Assembly: GCA_020161265.1 (NCBI GenBank)
Contig: JAIUOC010000004.1
Location: forward strand, 461,890 to 525,889
Direction of reading: 5' to 3'
DNA length: 64,000 bases
Source of the DNA: Chloroflexota bacterium
Lineage (GTDB): Bacteria > Chloroflexota > Chloroflexia > Chloroflexales > Herpetosiphonaceae
Part shown: piece after piece, positions 34,390 through 43,673 of the stretch
Layout of the letters: each line of letters opens with the position of its first letter
How positions within the stretch are numbered: the first letter of the stretch is position 1
The notes under the pieces: generated by a model
Told to the model about the DNA's origin: nothing
Database searches by the model: none
The model's input: the letters and a program-made list of their open reading frames with translations, nothing else
Translations under genes and position numbers: made by a program

Positions 34390-35918
34390 CCCAAGCCTTG
34401 CAATGCACGTTCAGCCTCGGCATGCTCATTCCATTCGATATCGCCGCTGGCATAAATGATGTTGCCTTCGTGACCTTTGCCGAGCAACAGCACCACATCA
34501 CCCGCTTGAGCGGTCGCCAGCGCTTGCTCAATTGCCGTTCGCCGATCGGCAATCAGCCAGCAATCTTGATCGATAATTTTGCCCTCAGCCTGTGCGCCAG
34601 CGGCAATTTCCTGCAAAATCTGTAGCGAATCCTCGGCGCGTGGATCTTCATCGGTCAGGTAGAGCAGATCGCACCATTTGGCCGCAATTTGGCCTTGAAT
34701 TGGACGCTTGGCGAGATCGCGCTCGCCTGCTGAGCCAAATACTGCAATCAAACGGCCTTGGGTCAAGGGGCGCATCATACCCATCACTTGCTCAAACGAA
34801 TCGGGGTTATGGGCATAATCGACCAGCACACTAAATGGCTGACCAAGCTCAACTTGCTCCATGCGCCCGTTAATGCCTGGAATTGCCTCAAGCCGCTGAA
34901 TCGCCGCCGCCAGATCAACGCCTCGCGCCACACAGACGCTGAGTGCTGCTAACACATTGTAGACATAGAATGTGCCAACTAATTGCAAATTGAGCGCAAA
35001 ATTGCCTTGCGGCGTGGTTGCGGTAAAACGCAAGCCCTTGCTCGTTGAAACAATTTCGGTAGCCCGAAGATCGGCCTCTGCATGAATTGCATAGCTCAAA
35101 TGGCGCACTTGATCGCCAGCTGCTGCCCGAAATTGGGCCGCATACGGATCATCGGCATTAACAATTGCGACTTTTTCGACTATCGTTGTTTGACCAAGAA
35201 TTGATTTTTGGCTGGGACTGGTGGTGAGTAACTGAAACAATTGAGCTTTATCAGCACGATATTGCTCAACCGTGCCATGGTAATCAAGGTGCTCGTGGGT
35301 CACATTGGTAATCAATGCTACATCATAGGCACAATCGCCCAGCCGATTCCAACGGGGTGAGAGGCCATGCGACGTGCTTTCGACCACAGCATAGCGACAA
35401 CCAGCCTCGACCATCTCGCGCAACATGGCCTGAATTTCCAAGGCTTCGGGGGTCGATTGGCGGGTTTTGTTGGCCCATTGGCGCTGGCCAATTTTAAAAT
35501 CGACAGTGCTCATAAAGCCCACCAACTCGCCGCTAGCTTCTAAAGCGGCGGCGGTTAAAAAGGTGGTGGTGGTTTTGCCCTTTGAGCCTGTAATTCCCAC
35601 CACTTCTAATTGCTGGGCGGGGTAATCATAAAAGGCTGCGGCAATCGGCGAGAGCGCAATTTTGGCATCGGCAACCAAGGCCGAGGGAATAGTGGCAGGC
35701 GGCGCTTGATGAGGGTCATCATAGACCACTGCCACCGCGCCTTGCTCCACGGCAGTTGCAATATAACGATGACCATCAACATGCACCCCTTTGATCGCCA
35801 CAAACAGCGCTCCAGGCCTAACTTTGCGCGAATCGTAAGCTACATTGCTAATTGCAACGTGGTGATCGCCGGAGGCTTGATGGGTAACATGCAGCAAAAG
35901 TTCAGCGAACGATTTCAT
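34374..35918 (-). CDS. murE: UDP-N-acetylmuramoyl-tripeptide synthetase (MurE)
   Basis: A 514-residue Mur ligase that adds the third amino acid to the peptidoglycan stem peptide, in the cytoplasm. The N-terminal UDP-MurNAc domain has YDSRKVRPGALFVAIKG. The ATP loop is GSKGKTTT (111-118). The carbamylated-Lys region follows, and HNPDSFEQVM precedes the C-terminal domain. The residues that read the incoming amino acid are EDPR at 424-427, where meso-DAP enzymes have DNPR. This fits a bacterium whose third residue is not meso-DAP (L-ornithine is reported for Chloroflexus-type walls); the identity is inference. AGGAAC lies 5 nt before the ATG. Downstream of femX with a 9-nt gap. Confidence 0.93.
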   Translation of the reverse strand: MKSFAELLLHVTHQASGDHHVAISNVAYDSRKVRPGALFVAIKGVHVDGHRYIATAVEQGAVAVVYDDPHQAPPATIPSALVADAKIALSPIAAAFYDYPAQQLEVVGITGSKGKTTTTFLTAAALEASGELVGFMSTVDFKIGQRQWANKTRQSTPEALEIQAMLREMVEAGCRYAVVESTSHGLSPRWNRLGDCAYDVALITNVTHEHLDYHGTVEQYRADKAQLFQLLTTSPSQKSILGQTTIVEKVAIVNADDPYAAQFRAAAGDQVRHLSYAIHAEADLRATEIVSTSKGLRFTATTPQGNFALNLQLVGTFYVYNVLAALSVCVARGVDLAAAIQRLEAIPGINGRMEQVELGQPFSVLVDYAHNPDSFEQVMGMMRPLTQGRLIAVFGSAGERDLAKRPIQGQIAAKWCDLLYLTDEDPRAEDSLQILQEIAAGAQAEGKIIDQDCWLIADRRTAIEQALATAQAGDVVLLLGKGHEGNIIYASGDIEWNEHAEAERALQGLGYIKR

Positions 35919-35927
35919 TGATTGTTC

Positions 35928-36992
35928 CTATTCAGAGCGGCGGCGCTGCCAAAGCCAATACGCCGGACGCAAGAAAACGCGATCATAGGCTGGCAGATAG
36001 CGGACTGGTTGGCCGCCCCAGCCTTTTTTAAAGCGATAGACTCCCGCCATGCCCGTCGCTTGGGCCGCTTGCTCCAAGCGTTCACGTTCCGCTGGGTCAG
36101 TCGTGGCTTCAAGCGCCAAAAAGGCCTCGGGAATGCCCCAAAAATCGTAGAGCGTGCAGCCACGTTGCTTAGCCCAGCTAATCGCAGCCCATTGCAAAGC
36201 ATGGCTGGCGGCAAATTTCAAGCCTTCTTCATTGGTGCCGCTATACATATATTGTGCTTCAGCGCCTTGGGCAAACACCAAAAAGCTGCCAATCACCCGA
36301 CCTTCGCGCTCAGCAATCAACAAACATGCCGCGCCATCAGCCTGATCGCCGCCAAACAAGCGCCAAGCCTGAGCATAATACTCGCGGCTGTGAATGCCAA
36401 AATTAGCGCGTTGGCTGGTCGCTTGCATAATCGCATAAAACTGATCGAGATCGGCTTCGGTTGTGCCAACTCGAATGCTTACGCCCTGGCGCTCAGCGCG
36501 GCGCACATCAGCACGATGGCCTTTGCTACATTGAGCTTGCAAGCTGGCCAACTCTGGCTGGAGATCGAGGTGAATTGAGGCGCTTGGCTGCATACTCCGC
36601 GACTGCTCATAGCCCGCCAGCAATAACTCAGAATGCAGTTGATCAGCGGCTCCAGCATCAAGCAAATTTGGCTCCAAGCGCAAAAAGGCTGCCCAACGTT
36701 TGCGAGCCAAACGCTCTAAGCTTTGCAACAATAACCGATTAGCGGCCTGATCAGCCGACCAAATTGGGCCACGCGGCACATAGGCCACCCGCAAACCATA
36801 TTGCGAACGCCACAACACTTGTGCTCCGGCGCAAAACCCATGCTGATTGTAGATTGCGATGCGTTGCGGTTGCCAGCCAAATTGGGCTTTGAGTTGGCCC
36901 CATTCAGCGCGTTGCAAAAGATGCACAGCGGGATTGGCTGCTAGTTCTGCCGACCATTGAGCGGCATCAAGTTCGCGTAGCGCAAAACTCAA
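35928..36992 (-). CDS. FemX/FemAB-type peptidoglycan interpeptide bridge aminoacyltransferase
   Basis: A 354-residue member of the FemAB/FemX family, which uses aminoacyl-tRNA to add residues to the stem-peptide side chain. It has the GNAT-duplicated fold; motifs are QRAEWGQLKAQFGW, YVPRGP, RSMQPSASIHLDL, KGHRADVRRAERQGV, YDFWGIPEAF and the C-terminal YRFKKGWGGQPVRYL. The open frame begins at an ATG (37010) without ribosome site. AGGAGG lies 6 nt before a TTG at 36990-36992, and that TTG overlaps the TGA of the upstream gene in a TTGA junction, so TTG is taken as the start. Together with MurE it forms a cell-wall operon. Confidence 0.88.
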   Translation of the reverse strand: MSFALRELDAAQWSAELAANPAVHLLQRAEWGQLKAQFGWQPQRIAIYNQHGFCAGAQVLWRSQYGLRVAYVPRGPIWSADQAANRLLLQSLERLARKRWAAFLRLEPNLLDAGAADQLHSELLLAGYEQSRSMQPSASIHLDLQPELASLQAQCSKGHRADVRRAERQGVSIRVGTTEADLDQFYAIMQATSQRANFGIHSREYYAQAWRLFGGDQADGAACLLIAEREGRVIGSFLVFAQGAEAQYMYSGTNEEGLKFAASHALQWAAISWAKQRGCTLYDFWGIPEAFLALEATTDPAERERLEQAAQATGMAGVYRFKKGWGGQPVRYLPAYDRVFLRPAYWLWQRRRSE

Positions 36993-37726
36993 ACCTGGCC
37001 TCCTCGCCATAAGCGTTCAGCAAAGCCTTGTTCGACGACACTCGCCGCATACGTGCTCAGCTCCTGCTCCATCGCCGCAACTGTGCCAAATAATTCAAAG
37101 ATTTGGCTGGCATAATCGGCGACTGAAGCCAATTTGATCGCCAAGGTTTGATCGATCGCAATCACTTGATCGAGAGTTGGTTGGACTTGGGCTAAGCGTT
37201 GATCGCGGGCGTTATTGCGGGCCGAATAGGGCAAATCTTCGTACCAACGCAAATTTGAAAGTACTTTGGCCGCCACGCCATGGGTAATTTGATGATCGAC
37301 ATGATTGCCAACCGCCAACGGTGCATACCAAATCGCGTCGGGATATTGCTGGACAAGAGCTTGAAGTTGGGTGGTGAGGCTAGCCCAGAGCAAATCATCG
37401 GCGATCGGTGTGCCAAAAATAGCGGCGGCTGAATCATAGCCAGCATGGCGATAGATCGCATCGTGTTGCTCAAGAAACAGCAAATCGGCTCCGAGGCGGT
37501 TGGCGGCGGCTTGATCCTCGGCGCGACGAATCGCAATTGGATCGCTGGCAGCACCCCAACGTTCGTGAAGATAAGCGGCAAATTGATTGAGTTCGCCACT
37601 GGGCGGAGCGCTACAAATGGTGACGATCAAACAACGCTCGCCAGCAGTATGCCAACCAGCCAGCGCACCACCCAAGGATAACGCGGCATCATCGAAATGG
37701 GGTGATAAACAAATATGTTGATACAT
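36989..37726 (-). CDS. PIG-L/LmbE family deacetylase
   Basis: A 245-residue protein of the PIG-L family, zinc-dependent N-deacetylases of sugar derivatives such as GlcNAc conjugates. The metal motif is LSPHFDDAALSLGG (variant of AHPDDxxxxxGG, here with Phe for Pro), and the second His is in GNHVDHQITHG. The ATG at 37726 is chosen because its MYQHICLSPHFDD start fits the family; no ribosome site is clear, and the upstream ATG at 37741 (in a repeated TTCTTTGTTC tract) is an alternative. Coupled to femX through the TTGA overlap. A role in cell-wall or glycolipid sugar deacetylation is likely. Confidence 0.85.
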   Translation of the reverse strand: MYQHICLSPHFDDAALSLGGALAGWHTAGERCLIVTICSAPPSGELNQFAAYLHERWGAASDPIAIRRAEDQAAANRLGADLLFLEQHDAIYRHAGYDSAAAIFGTPIADDLLWASLTTQLQALVQQYPDAIWYAPLAVGNHVDHQITHGVAAKVLSNLRWYEDLPYSARNNARDQRLAQVQPTLDQVIAIDQTLAIKLASVADYASQIFELFGTVAAMEQELSTYAASVVEQGFAERLWRGGQV

Positions 37727-38048
37727 AAGAACAAAGAACATAGAACATAGAGCAGTGCTGCCTTATGGTATGTTCGGCTCCTTATTACTAGATGAGGGGT
37801 CAGGGATCAGGTGCTAGGGATCAGAGCATTGGAACCACGAAGAACACGAGGATCATGAAGCTTGTTTTGATTCACGAAGGCCACGAAGTGGCACGAAGGC
37901 TTCATGTCAACAATCCAGTGCCAATTCCCCTAATCCTTGATCGCTAGCCTCTGACCCCTGAATCCTGACCCCTAGCCCTCTCTGCGCCTCTGCGTTAACA
38001 TCGCTAATCCCCTCTTTCATCCCTCCTCCCTTATAATTCATCCTTCAA
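37727..38048. repeat. Non-coding gap with dispersed repeat words
   Basis: 322 nt with AGGGGTCAGGGATCAG, ACCACGAAGAACACGAGG, CACGAAGGCCACGAAG, GCCTCTGACCCCTGAATCC and GCGCCTCTGCGTTAAC, all related to the words near 16200, 26500, 29650, 33600 and 56680. No ORF of note. Confidence 0.7.
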
Positions 38049-39053
38049 TTACTCGTCCTCGTCGTCGCCATACCAATATTCGTCCTCGTCCTCATCGTCG
38101 TCGAAGGGCAAGGATTGCACGGGGTCATCGAAGAATTGCAATTCTTTGAGCGCTTCGGCAGCAGCTTCGCGGCGAACACCTTCTGAATCTTTAACTAATT
38201 GTTCGAGAAAGCGTCGCGCTGCCGCGCCGCCAATTTGGCCCAATGCCCAAATCGCAGTTGTAGCGACTTCAACATCGCCATCAGCCGCCGCCCGTGCCAC
38301 TTGGTTGACAATCGATTCGGCTAAATCGCCCAGTTCACCAGCGGCCCGCACTGCTTCAAACCGTAACAATGGCTCATGGGAACGCAAACTAGCCGTAATC
38401 GTTGGCAACCATTGATCTAAGCCAGTGCGACCCATGGCACAGAGCGCGGCGGCCTGCCAACCATCATCAAGTCGTTGGTGAGCTGCCCCAATTTCCTGAT
38501 TGACTCGTGGATCGCTATCGGCCAAATAGCCCAAGGTTTCCAACAAGCGTTGGCGTACCAAGGTCGAGGTTTGGCGATCATCAAAAGCGGCCCAGAGCGT
38601 TTGCAATAATTCAGTATTGGTTCGCTGATCGAGATTGCCTTCGCCTGCGCGTAACGCCCACGCACCCAGCGTGATCGCCGCATTAGCTCGCACCCCATCA
38701 TCAGGATCGGTTGTAAGCAATTCGCTTAAACGGCGCAAACTTGAGCGGCGGGTATCTTCGGCCATACCCTTGACTGCTGCGATGCGGATTGCTGGATCTT
38801 GGTCGGTCAGCAAAATGCTAAATACTGCGCGAAAATCAAGCTCAAGGCTAGCTTCGGCAACTTCTTGCATGGCTTGAGCCAAATTACGCCGATGGCTTGG
38901 CTCGATCCGCAGCCATTCAATTTCAAAAATCTCAGTTTCATCTTGGTCGAGATCGTTAAAAACTTTGAGTTCACTCAACACAATTGGGCGATTATGGTCG
39001 CCAATTTCGGCCAAAGCTTGCTCAATATCGCGTTCATTTTGTTCTTCAGTCAT
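38049..39053 (-). CDS. HEAT-repeat protein with acidic tail
   Basis: A 334-residue soluble protein. From about residue 80 to 310 it is built of HEAT/PBS-lyase-type repeats (VFSILLTDQDPAIRIAAVKG, DDGVRANAAITLGAWALRAG, EPLLRFEAVRAAGELGDLAE, DVEVATTAIWALGQIGG, SEGVRREAAAEALKEL). The last 20 residues are almost all Asp and Glu with Tyr and Trp. GAAGG lies before the ATG at 39053. It would act as a protein-protein scaffold; partners are unknown. Single gene between two repeat-rich gaps. Confidence 0.85.
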   Translation of the reverse strand: MTEEQNERDIEQALAEIGDHNRPIVLSELKVFNDLDQDETEIFEIEWLRIEPSHRRNLAQAMQEVAEASLELDFRAVFSILLTDQDPAIRIAAVKGMAEDTRRSSLRRLSELLTTDPDDGVRANAAITLGAWALRAGEGNLDQRTNTELLQTLWAAFDDRQTSTLVRQRLLETLGYLADSDPRVNQEIGAAHQRLDDGWQAAALCAMGRTGLDQWLPTITASLRSHEPLLRFEAVRAAGELGDLAESIVNQVARAAADGDVEVATTAIWALGQIGGAAARRFLEQLVKDSEGVRREAAAEALKELQFFDDPVQSLPFDDDEDEDEYWYGDDEDE

Positions 39054-39381
39054 AGGTCACCTTCGTGATAGCATTGCGTTTAAGTCTACCACGGATACTG
39101 TTTCCTCAGCCCCGTTTCCACGTTGTGGACGAGATACAGGAGTTGGTTTTAATCGAATTATTAGCAGAATTCGAGGATGGTGCTCACCACCCTTCCGTCC
39201 CGCCTCAAGGCGGGAGACGCAGGGGGCTTTAATCCCCCTGCACCCCCTCAAGGGCAATTATCGAGTGTTATGCATTCACCGATGAACCTCAAGATTAGTG
39301 GTTCAAAAGGGAAAGATCCCCTTGTTAGGAGTGAAAGGATTCTGACCCCTAGCCCCTGAACCCTGAGCACTAGTCCCTCGC
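39054..39381. other. Non-coding gap with two tandem hairpins
   Basis: CCCGCCTCAAGGCGGG (39199-39214) and GCAGGGGG-CTTTAAT-CCCCCTGC (39219-39241) form two hairpins close together. Words ACCCCTAGCCCCTGAACC near 39345 belong to the dispersed repeat family. Promoter for the HEAT gene is expected at 39060-39110 but no clear boxes are seen. Confidence 0.55.
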
Positions 39382-40521
39382 CTACTTCCGTTCGTAGCGG
39401 CGTACTTCCAAGTCGGGGCGCAAACGACCTTGTTGCTCCTCGCCAAGCGTTTCCTCGCTGGGCACGGTAATGGTATCGGGGTCGCCATCGGAGATAAATT
39501 TGAGATCAGGCCGTTCTTCAAACAACTGATACCAATATTCCAATTGCGAATCAACCGCTTGCGTTCGGCGAATATGGTAGGGATCGAAGTTTTGCGAATA
39601 GGGCGAAGGGCTAGCGCCACCAGTGACATCAACAGCTGCGCTTAATGTGTAGCTCTCGCCTTCAGATTCGCCTGCGCGGACCAAACTCTCATCTTCGGGA
39701 AACATACCCAAGGGATAGCTCAGGCTTGTAACTTTATAGCCATCGCCAATCCGCTCCTCAAGCTCTTTGATCGAGAAGGCCAATTGCCATTGAATTTGTT
39801 CAGCATCAGCTTCGTCGAGGCGTTGATGGGTGTAGGTATGCGTACCAATCTCGCCGCCCAAGGCCACAATTTCTTGCAGTTTTTGGGTGGCAAGCTCAGG
39901 CTGACCAAACAAAACCCGCTCTTTCACATCAACATCGATCAACGGGAAGAACACCGCAATCGCCGGAAAATCGGGGTGTTCGGCGGCAAATGCTTGCAAA
40001 ATACCCATGGCCGAAGTTGGGTCAAGCGTACCATCTTCAAGATAGCGGAACTGACCATCCGATGAATCATCAAAAGTTAAAACAACTGGCGATTTGCCCA
40101 GCGGCACGCTAATGTTGTTATCAACCAAATCACGCAAGGTCATTGGGTAAAAATTATTGGCATACAACCACTCTAAATCCTTGCGCAAATTTTCGGGTGA
40201 GCGGCTATAGTCTGCATCGGGAGATTCAATTAAGTGATATTCTAAGACCAAAACCCAGCCAATCTCATTGGGTGCATACTTCGCGAGATCGGCATCGCTG
40301 AGACCAGCGGGGGTTGGTGAAGCTTCGGAAGTTGCTGTTGCCGCCAAGGTTGGTGAAGCAGCCGTCGTTGGCGAGGCGGCAGTGGTTGGGCTAGCAGCAA
40401 CAGTTGTGGTTGCCGTGGGAGCTTGGGTTTGTGGTGCTTGCGTGGCAGTACCCTGACCACAACTCAACAACACCCCACACAGCGTCAAACCCCACAGTCC
40501 ACGAATCCAACGTCGAATCAT
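39382..40521 (-). CDS. Polysaccharide deacetylase (NodB-type) lipoprotein
   Basis: A 379-residue exported lipoprotein. AAGGAG lies 10 nt before the ATG at 40521; the frame from 40557 has no site. A lipobox GVLLSCGQG gives lipid attachment at the Cys near residue 21. A low-complexity Thr/Ala/Ser/Pro linker follows (three ASPTTA-like units), then the NodB domain: VLEYHLI, LTFDDSSDG (variant of the TFDDG motif), and the second metal motif HTYTHQ. It would remove acetyl groups from cell-wall or capsule polysaccharide at the outer membrane-facing surface. Divergent from the gene at 40703, with 181 nt between them. Confidence 0.88.
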   Translation of the reverse strand: MIRRWIRGLWGLTLCGVLLSCGQGTATQAPQTQAPTATTTVAASPTTAASPTTAASPTLAATATSEASPTPAGLSDADLAKYAPNEIGWVLVLEYHLIESPDADYSRSPENLRKDLEWLYANNFYPMTLRDLVDNNISVPLGKSPVVLTFDDSSDGQFRYLEDGTLDPTSAMGILQAFAAEHPDFPAIAVFFPLIDVDVKERVLFGQPELATQKLQEIVALGGEIGTHTYTHQRLDEADAEQIQWQLAFSIKELEERIGDGYKVTSLSYPLGMFPEDESLVRAGESEGESYTLSAAVDVTGGASPSPYSQNFDPYHIRRTQAVDSQLEYWYQLFEERPDLKFISDGDPDTITVPSEETLGEEQQGRLRPDLEVRRYERK

Positions 40522-40702
40522 GCCTACGGTACTCCTTATCTTTGCGATCATCAGCACGATCTTGTGCTATTATCGTGCGCGATTCTATATAATCATCATA
40601 CTCGATCTTACCGACCCACCGTAGCGCTAGAGAAGCGTGAGAAGCTGACAAATTCCTGAGACAGTTCCGCCAATATGCGGTTTGTTAACTGGAGGACTGC
40701 CC

Positions 40703-42607
40703 ATGGCCTTCGCCACACCCGAACAGGTGCATCGTTACCCTCGTCGGTTCAAATGGATTTTTGAGGTGCTTTGTACTGTCCTCATTGTAGTTGCTGTGGT
40801 GCGTTGGGGACGTGCCGTTTTGCAGTATCTCTGGGATAGCCGCAACATCAATGCTGCCTTCGAGGCCCGCGACACCTTTTATGAACCTCTGGTCAACTGG
40901 TTTAACCAAACTGGAACGACCCGCCCACGCCTGCGCGAGCTGACTGATCTTGCGCCCTATTTTGGTTGGATGGGCTTAACTTTGCTCGTGGTTGTCTTTG
41001 TTCGTAATTTCTTCCCCTCCATTCGCACGAGCAGCCGTGGTATTTTAATTGAATGGGGCAATAGTTGGTTGCCTGTCGGTTGGGAGCAAGTTAACGGGTT
41101 GCGAGTTACCGAAGATCTTTCGGGCGAACGCTTTGTGGTACTACTCCAAACCAACAATAAGGCAATGACTGGTTGGCATCGCTTTTACAGTGTGCTCTAT
41201 CGGTTTAGTCTACGTCGTGGGGTCTTGATTACTTCGGGCATCTCCGATTTTCTGCCGTTGGTGCGTATGCTGACCAGTGAGCTGGAACAGGTGGCTCGCC
41301 AAACTAAACAGCCAGCAGTTAAGCTCGATGAAAAGGCTTCCTCGCCCTTGTTTCAACTATTGCTTAGCCCAGCGGGTTTCTTCAGCCGCCGCTCCAAAAG
41401 CGATAAAGATTATGTTGAGTATGCAACCCAAGCTGGTCTAACCGCCCAACCTGGTCGGGTCGCTAGCATTATGGCAACGTATCCCAAACGCATCAGTAGC
41501 TTGCTGGTGATCGGTACGGCGGTGATGGCGGTGCTGGGGCTGCTGCGCGTGCTCGAAATGTTGCGCCAATGGATTGGTTTAAGTTTTGGCGTAGGCGGCA
41601 TTTTCAATAGCAGCCCTTTACCGCTTGATCAAAGTGCTTGGTGGTTGCCAGTCGCTGCTGTATTGCTGCTGGTGGTGTTAATTCCGATTTTGGTGGTAGT
41701 TCGCAATATTTTGCCCGATATTGAATCGCGCCAAGAGGGCTTGATGGTGCGCTATTTCAACCGTTGGCTCTTAGTGCGTTGGGAAGAGATTATCGCGGTC
41801 AAAACCGCTAGCCTCTCGGAAAATAACCATGTGATGCTGATTCAAACGACGAATCAGAGTTTGAAGTTGATGCACCACATTTCATCGTTGCTGTTCGATG
41901 GCTCGAATGCGCGAGGGGTGCTGTTAACCTCGGCCTTGAGCGTCTACGATCCATTGGTGCAGCAAATTGTGCTCGAAGTTTCACGCCGCCAACGGCCTAA
42001 CGAGCAAGATGAAGGCATTTTGACCGAAGATGCTCCAGCTTGGTTGTTACGCTTGATGTTCAAGCCTAGCGATGCGATCGATCGCATGGTTTCCAACATT
42101 TTGCGCCGCGAAGATAGCACCAAAATTAAATTTGATACGATGATTACCTTGGGCCGACCAATGGTCTGGCTAGCAGCAATTCCTACATTAATGCTGCTGG
42201 TCGAGCGCCATATCAATGGCGTGCACTATCCAACCGTCAATTCAATTATCAATGTGTTGATATTTGCTTTCATCTGTTTATTGGAATACCCAATTGCGGC
42301 GGCTGTGGCCCAGTTCAGCGAACGCAATATGGATGGCGATGCCCATCTGGCCCGCCCGTTTTACCTCTACCCAACGGCCCAATTGCCGCGAATTGTGGTG
42401 ATGTTGGGGGCATTGTTGCTGCTGGTATTGAATGTGCCACTGCTGCCAGTGCTGCTCTGGATTGGCGCAGCAATCTGGTCGTTCCTGTTGACCGCTGGTT
42501 TGTGGGAAGGGCTGTACGGCTGGAGTGGTGGTAAATTATTAGGTATCGGCGCAATTCCAGCGATTATTCAGGTGCTGGCGTTGATGATGTGGGCTTCGAT
42601 GAGTTAA
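40703..42607 (+). CDS. Internally duplicated membrane protein with PH-like cytoplasmic domains
   Basis: A 634-residue membrane protein. GGAGG lies 7 nt before the ATG at 40703. It contains two homologous blocks offset by 233 residues: block 1 from Arg101 (RNFFPSIRTSSRGILIEW, GVLITSGISDFLPLV) and block 2 from Arg334 (RNILPDIESRQEGLMVRY, GVLLTSALSVYDPLV). Each follows a pair of membrane segments and resembles bacterial PH-like (bPH) domains. A third set of four membrane segments (about 485-630) ends the protein. No enzyme motif is seen. A terminator follows the gene. Function unknown. Confidence 0.8.
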   Translation: MAFATPEQVHRYPRRFKWIFEVLCTVLIVVAVVRWGRAVLQYLWDSRNINAAFEARDTFYEPLVNWFNQTGTTRPRLRELTDLAPYFGWMGLTLLVVVFVRNFFPSIRTSSRGILIEWGNSWLPVGWEQVNGLRVTEDLSGERFVVLLQTNNKAMTGWHRFYSVLYRFSLRRGVLITSGISDFLPLVRMLTSELEQVARQTKQPAVKLDEKASSPLFQLLLSPAGFFSRRSKSDKDYVEYATQAGLTAQPGRVASIMATYPKRISSLLVIGTAVMAVLGLLRVLEMLRQWIGLSFGVGGIFNSSPLPLDQSAWWLPVAAVLLLVVLIPILVVVRNILPDIESRQEGLMVRYFNRWLLVRWEEIIAVKTASLSENNHVMLIQTTNQSLKLMHHISSLLFDGSNARGVLLTSALSVYDPLVQQIVLEVSRRQRPNEQDEGILTEDAPAWLLRLMFKPSDAIDRMVSNILRREDSTKIKFDTMITLGRPMVWLAAIPTLMLLVERHINGVHYPTVNSIINVLIFAFICLLEYPIAAAVAQFSERNMDGDAHLARPFYLYPTAQLPRIVVMLGALLLLVLNVPLLPVLLWIGAAIWSFLLTAGLWEGLYGWSGGKLLGIGAIPAIIQVLALMMWASMS

Positions 42608-42620
42608 TTGATCCTGTTGG

Positions 42621-42664
42621 CACCGCAGAGGGCGCTCAAGTTTGGCGCTCTCTGCGGTTTTTTT
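42621..42664 (+). terminator. Intrinsic terminator of the duplicated membrane protein gene
   Basis: ACCGCAGAGGGCGC pairs with GCGCTCTCTGCGGT (one G-U), loop of 9 nt, followed by eight T including TTTTTTT. Confidence 0.9.
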
Positions 42665-42680
42665 GTTCTGAGGAGCAGTT

Positions 42681-43673
42681 ATGCAATCCTATGATTTGAT
42701 TATTATTGGGGCTGGCCCAAGTGGCCTGAGCGCGGCGATTGCGGCGCAACAAGCAGGCTTCAACTATTTGGTGCTTGAGCGTGGCGCAATCACCAACACG
42801 ATTATTGATTATCCGCTGCAAACGGTGTTTTTTAGCACTGCGCCCAATTTAACGATTGGCAATGTGCCATGGAGTAGCATTCATCCGCATCCAACCCGCA
42901 CCGAAGCTCTGGCTTACTATCGCGGCGTGGTCGAGCATTTTCAATTAAATGTTCAGATGTACGAGCCAGTTCAAGCCTTGGAATGCTTGGCCGATGGCAC
43001 GTTTCAGCTACACACAACCCGCCACGATCAAACCAGCGCTAGGTATGCTGCACGGGCGGTGATTGTTGCCAGTGGCTCGTATGATACGCCCAATCAGTTG
43101 GCGATTGAAGGGGCTGAGCTAGCCAAAGTTAAGCATTATTATCGTGAAGGTCACCCCTTCTATCGCCAAAACGTTGCAGTGATTGGCGGCGGCAATTCAG
43201 CTGCCGAAGCTGCGCTCGATTTGTATTATCACGGCGCAAATGTCACGATTATTCATCAGTTTGCTGGTTTGGATCAACGGATCAAGCCATGGATTGCTGC
43301 TGATTTGAAGGCTTGGATCGAAGCGGGCAAGATTCAGACTTTTTGGCAAGCCAAGCTCAGTGCCATCACGCCAACCAGCATCCAAATTACCAGCGCTGAT
43401 GGCTCGCAACATACCCAAGCCAACGATTGGGTTTTTGCCTTGATTGGCTATCGACCAAACACCAGCATGCTCGAAACGGTTGGAGTTATGGTTGATCAGG
43501 ATGCTGTGCCAAGCCATAACCCAACCACCTTTGAAACCAATGTGCCCAATCTATTTATCGCTGGTGTGTTGGCGGCGGGAGCACACCCGAGCAAAATCTT
43601 TATTGAAAATGGCCGTGAGCATGGCCCAGCAATAATCGCCGAGTTGCGCCAACGTTGGGCTGGGCCGCGCTGA
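42681..43673 (+). CDS. YpdA-like FAD/NAD(P)-dependent disulfide reductase homologue
   Basis: A 330-residue flavoprotein of the YpdA/thioredoxin-reductase-like family. It has an FAD motif GAGPSG at 10-15, a NAD(P) motif VIGGGNSAAEAAL near residue 171, and FIAGVLAAG near the C-terminus (FAD). YpdA is a bacillithiol-disulfide reductase in Firmicutes and uses Cys14 of GGGPCG; here residue 14 is Ser. So thiol chemistry through that Cys is not possible, unless another Cys serves. GAGGAG lies 6 nt before the ATG. The gene overlaps the following methyltransferase gene by 1 nt (TGATG). Confidence 0.85.
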   Translation: MQSYDLIIIGAGPSGLSAAIAAQQAGFNYLVLERGAITNTIIDYPLQTVFFSTAPNLTIGNVPWSSIHPHPTRTEALAYYRGVVEHFQLNVQMYEPVQALECLADGTFQLHTTRHDQTSARYAARAVIVASGSYDTPNQLAIEGAELAKVKHYYREGHPFYRQNVAVIGGGNSAAEAALDLYYHGANVTIIHQFAGLDQRIKPWIAADLKAWIEAGKIQTFWQAKLSAITPTSIQITSADGSQHTQANDWVFALIGYRPNTSMLETVGVMVDQDAVPSHNPTTFETNVPNLFIAGVLAAGAHPSKIFIENGREHGPAIIAELRQRWAGPR

